Source: an uncultured Hyphomicrobiales bacterium (lineage in GTDB: Bacteria; Pseudomonadota; Alphaproteobacteria; Rhizobiales; Beijerinckiaceae). From it: a stretch of 5,859 nt of DNA. Shown here piece after piece: positions 1 through 3,631 of this stretch. Where the stretch lies: assembly GCA_903916165.1 (NCBI GenBank), contig CAIWVR010000407.1:1-5859 (forward strand), written 5' to 3'. A program made the position numbers and the translations under genes. The notes below the pieces were generated by a model. That model was not told the DNA's origin. It saw nothing but the letters and a program-made list of their open reading frames with translations, and made no database searches. The stretch's first letter is position 1. Each line of letters starts with the position of its first letter.

Positions 1-2
1 CA

Positions 3-884
3 ATGAGCACGGACATTCGCAAACTTGGCGTCATCGGCGCCGGCCAGATGGGAAGCGGGATCGCCCAGGTTTGCGCCCAAGCTGGCGTCGAGGTCATGCT
101 TCACGACCTCTCCGAGGACCGGATCAATGCCGGCCTTGCAACCATCAGCGGCAATCTGGCCAAATTGCAGGCCAAGGAACAGATGAGCGATGCCAACCGG
201 CACGCGATCATGGCCCTGATCCAGCCGGCACCGGCCTTCGAGTCTTTCGCCGATTGCGACATTGTGATCGAGGCCGCCTCCGAGAACGAGGACGTCAAGC
301 GCAAGATCTTCATGCGGCTCTGCCCCGTCCTGAAACCGGAGGCCCTGCTCGCCTCGAACACATCGTCGATCTCGATCACCCGGCTGGCCTCGGTGACCGA
401 TCGCCCCGAGCGCTTCATCGGCATTCATTTCATGAACCCGGTCCCGCGCATGCAGCTCGTCGAGCTGATCCGCGGCATCGCAACCGATGACACGACCTTC
501 GAGATCGCACGCCGCCTGATCGCGCGCCTCGGCAAGACATCGACCGTTTCCGAAGATTTTCCCGCCTTCATCGTCAACCGCATCCTGTTGCCGATGATCA
601 ACGAGGCCATCTACACGCTCTACGAGGGCGTGGGCTCGGTCGAGGCGATCGACACCGCCATGCGTCTGGGCGCGAACCATCCGATGGGGCCGCTGCAACT
701 GGCTGATTTCATCGGGCTGGATACGTGCCTGTCGGTCATGCAAGTCCTGCATGAGGGCCTTGCTGATTCGAAGTACCGCCCCTGCCCGCTGCTGGTGAAA
801 TATGTGGAAGCCGGATGGCTTGGCCGCAAGACGCAGCGCGGATTCTACGATTATCGCAGCGGAACGCCGGTTCCGACCCGCTAG
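3..884 (+). CDS. hbdA: 3-hydroxybutyryl-CoA dehydrogenase
   Basis: A 293-residue, full-length member of the 3-hydroxyacyl-CoA dehydrogenase family. It interconverts (S)-3-hydroxybutyryl-CoA and acetoacetyl-CoA with NAD(P) in the cytoplasm, in butyrate, polyhydroxybutyrate or fatty-acid metabolism. The N-terminal Rossmann fold shows the GAGQMG dinucleotide loop at residues 12-17 and an acidic D35 at the end of the second strand, which favours NAD. Aligned from memory to the mitochondrial enzyme, the active-site residues are S121 (in NTSS), H142 (in IHFMNP), E154 (in VEL) and N192 (in IVNR). The C-terminal dimerisation domain runs from about residue 188, with the typical GANHPMGP motif and a GRKTQRGFYDY ending. 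The usual PGF before IVNR reads PAF here, which I recall in alphaproteobacterial relatives. The ATG lies two bases from the window edge, so its ribosome binding site is not visible. In related genomes this gene often follows etfBA; that cannot be seen here. Confidence 0.95.
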   Translation: MSTDIRKLGVIGAGQMGSGIAQVCAQAGVEVMLHDLSEDRINAGLATISGNLAKLQAKEQMSDANRHAIMALIQPAPAFESFADCDIVIEAASENEDVKRKIFMRLCPVLKPEALLASNTSSISITRLASVTDRPERFIGIHFMNPVPRMQLVELIRGIATDDTTFEIARRLIARLGKTSTVSEDFPAFIVNRILLPMINEAIYTLYEGVGSVEAIDTAMRLGANHPMGPLQLADFIGLDTCLSVMQVLHEGLADSKYRPCPLLVKYVEAGWLGRKTQRGFYDYRSGTPVPTR

Positions 885-965
885 AGCCCCCCGTCAAGCC
901 CCCCTGTGGCGCTTTGACCCTCCAGGTCAGCCACCTGCAAACAAGCCTTCACAAGCCTGTCATTT
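885..965 (+). terminator. C-rich, G-poor 3' region with bulged hairpin; possible termination site of hbdA
   Basis: By hand count these 81 bases hold 34 C and 15 G, a composition seen at Rho-loading (rut-like) regions. Inside is a hairpin: GTGGC (906-910) and TGACC (915-919) pair with GGTCA (925-929) and GCCAC (930-934). That gives ten base pairs, a 5-base loop and a 4-base bulge (911-914) on the 5' side. A competing hairpin pairs CAGGT (923-927) with ACCTG (933-937). No T-tract follows, so an ordinary intrinsic terminator is unlikely. A Rho-dependent end, or a stabilising 3' hairpin, is inferred. Confidence 0.35.
941..958 (+). repeat. Short direct repeat, two exact 8-base copies
   Basis: ACAAGCCT occurs at 941-948 and again at 951-958. 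The period is 10 bases, about one helical turn, so both copies would face the same side of the DNA. They overlap the candidate -35 element of the HNH gene. This could be a binding site for a regulator or chance; no regulator is identifiable. Confidence 0.35.
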
Positions 966-977
966 CGAAGTTACACT
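948..977 (+). promoter_or_regulatory. Candidate sigma70-type promoter for the HNH gene
   Basis: TTCACA (948-953) matches five of six bases of the -35 consensus. After an 18-base spacer, TACACT (972-977) matches four of six of the -10 consensus. Transcription would start near 984, leaving a leader of about 50 bases before the TTG at 1034. The position suits a separately transcribed HNH gene, but the match is moderate and found by eye. Confidence 0.3.
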
Positions 978-1020
978 CTCGCATGCGTGGAGATCTGGCG
1001 CGGGCCGGGTCCTAACCTGC

Positions 1021-1026
1021 GAGGGG
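1021..1026 (+). promoter_or_regulatory. Ribosome binding site that fixes the TTG start of the HNH gene
   Basis: GAGGGG lies seven bases upstream of the TTG at 1034. With the in-frame TAA at 1013-1015, it leaves TTG as the best-supported start. A GTG eight codons into the frame has no purine-rich sequence at a suitable distance. Confidence 0.65.
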
Positions 1027-1033
1027 TGTCCGG

Positions 1034-1603
1034 TTGACGGTTCACTTCCAACCTGTGGTTTCGCCGGATGCCTGTCCGGCCTTGGTGCTCAATGCGGATT
1101 TTCGTCCGCTGAGCTATTACCCCCTCTCGCTCTGGTCCTGGCAGGATGCGATCAAGGCGGTGTTTCTCGATCGTGTGAACATCGTCTCCGAATATGACAA
1201 GACGGTCCGAAGTCCGAACTTCGAGATGCGCCTGCCCTCCGTCGTGTCCCTGAAAACCTATGTCAAGCCATCTCGCCAGCCAGCCTTCACGCGGTTCAAC
1301 GTGTTCCTGCGCGATCGCTTTTCCTGCCAATATTGCGGCTCGCACGAAGATCTCACCTTCGATCACGTCATCCCGCGATCCAAGGGCGGCCTGACCACCT
1401 GGGAAAATGTTGTCGCTGCCTGTTCGCCGTGCAACCTGCGCAAGAGCGACGGGCTGCCGGACGAAGTCCACATGTGGCCCGCCCATCGGCCTTTCCAGCC
1501 CAGCGTCAACGATCTCCACCAGAATGGCCGGTTGTTTCCACCCAATTACCTGCATGACAGCTGGGTCGACTATCTCTACTGGGATTCGGTTCTCGAGCCC
1601 TGA
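1034..1603 (+). CDS. HNH endonuclease family protein
   Basis: A 189-residue protein with a clear zinc-bound HNH (beta-beta-alpha-metal) nuclease domain at about residues 90-141. Zinc ligands are C98 and C101 (CQYC) and C130 and C133 (CSPCN). The catalytic and metal residues are expected at D110-H111 (DHVIPRSKGG), N125 and N134. The first 90 residues form a conserved, function-unknown region containing NADFRPLSYYPLSLWSW and a KAVFLDRVNIV segment; the last 48 are rich in aromatic residues. The start is TTG: an in-frame TAA lies at 1013-1015, no ATG occurs until codon 65, and GAGGGG (1021-1026) sits seven bases upstream. It looks like a conserved chromosomal protein of Alphaproteobacteria, with no methyltransferase, phage or intron context to mark a restriction or homing enzyme. 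Nuclease chemistry is inferred from the fold; substrate and role are unknown. Confidence 0.9.
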   Translation: MTVHFQPVVSPDACPALVLNADFRPLSYYPLSLWSWQDAIKAVFLDRVNIVSEYDKTVRSPNFEMRLPSVVSLKTYVKPSRQPAFTRFNVFLRDRFSCQYCGSHEDLTFDHVIPRSKGGLTTWENVVAACSPCNLRKSDGLPDEVHMWPAHRPFQPSVNDLHQNGRLFPPNYLHDSWVDYLYWDSVLEP

Positions 1604-1644
1604 GCCCCCCTGCACAGCCCGCTTTGCGATTGTGTCGGCACGCA

Positions 1645-1650
1645 TTAGAT
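1645..1650 (+). promoter_or_regulatory. Weak -10-like element just before the four-helix protein gene
   Basis: TTAGAT (1645-1650) matches three of six -10 bases, and TTGCGA (1624-1629) lies 15 bases upstream with four of six -35 bases. A start about seven bases after the -10 would fall at about 1657, next to the ATG at 1658, implying a leaderless message. That would fit the lack of a recognisable ribosome binding site there. The match is weak and the spacing short, so read-through from the HNH gene is equally possible. Confidence 0.15.
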
Positions 1651-1657
1651 TGCGGCC

Positions 1658-2173
1658 ATGTTTGCTCGCCTCATCCTCACGACCGTCGGCCTCGCCTGCG
1701 CCAGCGCCGCGGCCCTCCTGTTCCTTCCCTTCGCTGTGCTGGTCGATCCACTCGTCCAGAGCGCGGCGAGCCCTGCGCCCGCCGATCACTGGTTCGGCAT
1801 TCTCGAAAGGCTGTTTTGGGATGACGACCCGCAGGAAGCTCTGGCAACCTTTGTCCAGCTGATCTGGACCATCGGCATGCTCGTCTGCGTCGTGCCGGTC
1901 ACGATTGCGGCGCTCGTCGGCGGTTTGACGCGGACGCGGTCCTTCGTCTTCTTTGCCGGGCTGACCGGCACCCTGGCTGCGGCCATGCCCTGGATTCTCA
2001 GGGCCAGCCGCTTCGCGGAAAGTGGCGGCCAGATCTCCGCGGCCGAAGGGCATCTCACCCTCATTCTGTTCCTGACCGGCGTTGTCGCCGGAACGATCTA
2101 CTGGGTGATTGCCGGGCGCGGCGAGAGAAAGCCCCCGCGCGATGGCTGGATGTCGGATCAGCCCAAGGAATAG
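1658..2173 (+). CDS. Small integral membrane protein of unknown function
   Basis: A 171-residue protein whose family I do not recognise. Four hydrophobic stretches suggest membrane helices at about residues 4-30, 63-89, 95-114 and 131-152. Between the first two lies an acidic, aromatic loop of about 33 residues (HWFGILERLFWDDD at 44-57). The tail after residue 153 is short, polar and charged. By the positive-inside rule the basic TRTR at 91-94 and the basic tail favour both ends inside; this is only a prediction. The ATG at 1658 follows the HNH stop by 54 bases and has no convincing Shine-Dalgarno sequence, so the gene may be read through from the HNH gene or be leaderless. It converges with tesA, with 33 bases between stop codons. 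Third-position G/C bias and lack of long internal gaps in hydrophobic pattern support a real gene. No enzymatic motif is visible. Confidence 0.8.
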   Translation: MFARLILTTVGLACASAAALLFLPFAVLVDPLVQSAASPAPADHWFGILERLFWDDDPQEALATFVQLIWTIGMLVCVVPVTIAALVGGLTRTRSFVFFAGLTGTLAAAMPWILRASRFAESGGQISAAEGHLTLILFLTGVVAGTIYWVIAGRGERKPPRDGWMSDQPKE

Positions 2174-2206
2174 GTGAGTGCCACGGCCTGATGGCGGTGA
2201 TGGCCC

Positions 2207-2848
2207 TCAGCTGCGGATGCCGTCCAGAAACGTCCTGATCATGGGGAGGATCGACCTCACCATCTGCTCCACGCCCGCGCGGTTGGGATGCAGCCCGTCC
2301 TCCAGCACCAGCGCGCGATTGCCGGTCACGCCCTCGAGAAAGAAGGGGTAGCGTGGCAAGCCATGCTTGGCGGCAAGAGCCGGATAGATCGCGTTGAACT
2401 TTTCGCCATATTCGCGACCCAGAGAGGGCGCGGCGAGCATTCCGGCAAGAAAGACCCGGACGTTGCGTGCCTTCAGGCGGGTGATGATCTGGTCGAGCGA
2501 GTCCTGCGTGCGGGCAGGATCGAGCCCCCGCAGCATATCATTTGCCCCGAGTTCGAGGATCACGGCCTCCGTGCCCTCGGGCACGGCCCAGTCGAGACGC
2601 TCCAACCCGCCGCGCGCCGTGTCGCCCGAGACGCCAGCATTGGCAATGTCGACATCAATGCCAGATGCCCGCAAAGCTTTTTCGAGCACGGCAGGGAAAG
2701 CGACCTGCTGGGGCAGGAGGTAGCCAGCGCTCAGACTGTCGCCGAGCACCACGATCTGGATGGGACCGTTGGCCGCACGGGCGGGCGACGGACCTGCCAG
2801 CAACAGGCAGGCACCCATCAGGGCCACCGCCCAACTTCTCGTGCGCAC
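2207..2848 (-). CDS. tesA: Secreted SGNH/GDSL arylesterase-thioesterase TesA
   Basis: A 213-residue SGNH hydrolase of the TesA (arylesterase/acyl-CoA thioesterase I/lysophospholipase L1) family, predicted periplasmic. From the GTG at 2848 it begins with a compact signal peptide: R2 and R4, a hydrophobic core, and ARA at 23-25 before likely cleavage. Catalytic blocks are GDSLSAGY with nucleophile S38, NAGVSGDT with oxyanion G75, LGAND with N103, and DGLHPN with D184 and H187. The FNAIYP and PFFLEGV stretches also resemble E. coli TesA. The same frame is open to 3001, and an ATG at 2929 would add 27 residues. I prefer GTG because GGAAG lies seven bases upstream of it, the longer form would bury the signal peptide, and the extra codons lack the G/C third-position bias. 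The gene diverges from ybbA, the E. coli arrangement, suggesting joint function with YbbAP. Confidence 0.93.
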   Translation of the reverse strand: MRTRSWAVALMGACLLLAGPSPARAANGPIQIVVLGDSLSAGYLLPQQVAFPAVLEKALRASGIDVDIANAGVSGDTARGGLERLDWAVPEGTEAVILELGANDMLRGLDPARTQDSLDQIITRLKARNVRVFLAGMLAAPSLGREYGEKFNAIYPALAAKHGLPRYPFFLEGVTGNRALVLEDGLHPNRAGVEQMVRSILPMIRTFLDGIRS

Positions 2849-2855
2849 CAACTGA

Positions 2856-2860
2856 CTTCC
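2856..2860 (-). promoter_or_regulatory. tesA: Ribosome binding site supporting the GTG start of tesA
   Basis: Read on the minus strand, GGAAG (2860 down to 2856) is followed by the seven bases TCAGTTG and then the GTG at 2848-2846. No comparable purine-rich site stands before the alternative ATG at 2929, where the upstream minus-strand sequence is CGCCGGCATCAG. Confidence 0.55.
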
Positions 2861-2916
2861 GGCCAGTCGATGCCCATATGAAGCGACGAAGCTGCGGCCT
2901 TGCGCACATAGGTTCG

Positions 2917-2924
2917 AAAAAAGG
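2917..2924 (+). promoter_or_regulatory. ybbA: Ribosome binding site of ybbA
   Basis: AAAAAAGG at 2917-2924 ends eight bases before the ATG at 2933. The purine run and spacing support this ATG as the true start of the ATPase. Confidence 0.6.
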
Positions 2925-2932
2925 TTCATCTG

Positions 2933-3631
2933 ATGCCGGCGAATGCCATTGAATTGCGGGATGTCCAGTTGAGTCTGGGGCGCGGACCCGCCCGTGTCCA
3001 CATTCTCAAGGGAATTTCACTGAACATTGCGAAGGGCGAGGCCGTCGGCCTCGTCGGACCTTCCGGCTCGGGCAAGTCGACCTTGCTGATGACCATGGCC
3101 GGACTGGAGCGTCCCGATTCAGGCTCGGTCAAGGTTGATGGGCAGGAGCTTGGCCCGCTGGACGAGGATCATCTCGCCCAGTTCCGGGGTGCCCGGATCG
3201 GCATTGTCTTCCAGTCCTTCCATCTGATCCCGACCATGACGGCGCTGGAAAATGTCGCCGTCCCGCTCGAACTTGCCGGCACCGCGGATCCGTTTGGCCG
3301 CGCGGAACACGAGCTGCACCTCGTCGGCCTCGGCGACCGGCTGGGCCATTACCCGTCGCAATTGTCAGGTGGCGAACAGCAGCGCGTGGCCCTGGCGCGC
3401 GCCATGGCGCCCGATCCCGCAATTCTCGTGGCCGACGAGCCGACGGGCAATCTCGACGAGGAGACCGGCCGCAGCATCGTGGACCTGATCTTCCGCCTCA
3501 AGCGCGAGCGCGGCGCGACACTGGTGCTCGTCACACACGATCCCGGGCTGGCTGCCTTGTGCGACCGGCAGGTGCGCCTGCGGTCGGGCATGATCGATGA
3601 GGCCCAGATCGCCCCGGAGGCGGTGCGATGA
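2933..3631 (+). CDS. ybbA: ABC transporter ATP-binding protein YbbA (LolD/MacB-type)
   Basis: A 232-residue nucleotide-binding subunit, complete and of normal length. Motifs in order: Walker [10 protein letters not shown] at 42-50, Q-loop Q94 in [19 protein letters not shown] signature LSGGEQQR at 144-151, Walker B ILVADEP ending in D168 and catalytic E169, D-loop GNLD at 172-175, and switch histidine H202 in VTHD. The Q-loop region is nearly the E. coli YbbA sequence as I recall it, which, with the neighbours, favours YbbA over LolD or MacB; all three belong to the type VII mechanotransmission group. It should work as a cytoplasmic dimer on YbbP, using ATP to move the permease's periplasmic domains rather than to carry a substrate through the membrane. 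The stop overlaps the permease start as ATGA, so the two are translationally coupled and form one operon. It diverges from tesA. Confidence 0.94.
   Translation: MPANAIELRDVQLSLGRGPARVHILKGISLNIAKGEAVGLVGPSGSGKSTLLMTMAGLERPDSGSVKVDGQELGPLDEDHLAQFRGARIGIVFQSFHLIPTMTALENVAVPLELAGTADPFGRAEHELHLVGLGDRLGHYPSQLSGGEQQRVALARAMAPDPAILVADEPTGNLDEETGRSIVDLIFRLKRERGATLVLVTHDPGLAALCDRQVRLRSGMIDEAQIAPEAVR

Larger units (their letters stand above)
2849..2932. promoter_or_regulatory. Divergent intergenic region between tesA and ybbA
   Basis: These 84 bases separate the start codons of tesA (minus) and ybbA (plus) and should hold both promoters. The stretch is richer in A/T than its surroundings, with a CATATG palindrome at 2875-2880 and an A-run at 2917-2922. 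I could not find a good -35/-10 pair on either strand; CTGACT (2852-2857) with CATATG 17 bases later is the least bad on the plus strand. The role is inferred from gene orientation rather than from motifs. Confidence 0.5.

Noticed and set aside
860..875. A perfect six-base-pair hairpin (CGGAAC / GTTCCG) at the end of hbdA, considered as a terminator.
   Set aside because: It lies inside the coding sequence before the stop codon and has no T-tract after it.
802..1197. A plus-strand frame spanning the gap between hbdA and the HNH gene.
   Set aside because: It begins inside hbdA and ends inside the HNH gene, has no ribosome binding site, and its translation shows no family-like pattern. The gap itself shows no credible small gene.
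1034..1603. HNH gene considered as a restriction, homing or phage-terminase-associated nuclease.
   Set aside because: There is no methyltransferase, intron, terminase, portal or antitoxin gene nearby, and base composition matches its neighbours.
971..2053. A 360-codon open frame on the minus strand, antisense to the HNH and four-helix genes.
   Set aside because: Its translation is dominated by R, G, D, E, Q and H with no hydrophobic core or domain pattern, typical of a reversed frame in GC-rich DNA. The plus-strand genes it covers have clear domains.
2783..2848. Possible lipoprotein signal in TesA because of a cysteine in the signal peptide (residue 14).
   Set aside because: The residues before the cysteine (MGA) fit a lipobox poorly, and more hydrophobic core follows it. 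The ARA site at 23-25 gives a standard signal peptidase I cleavage.
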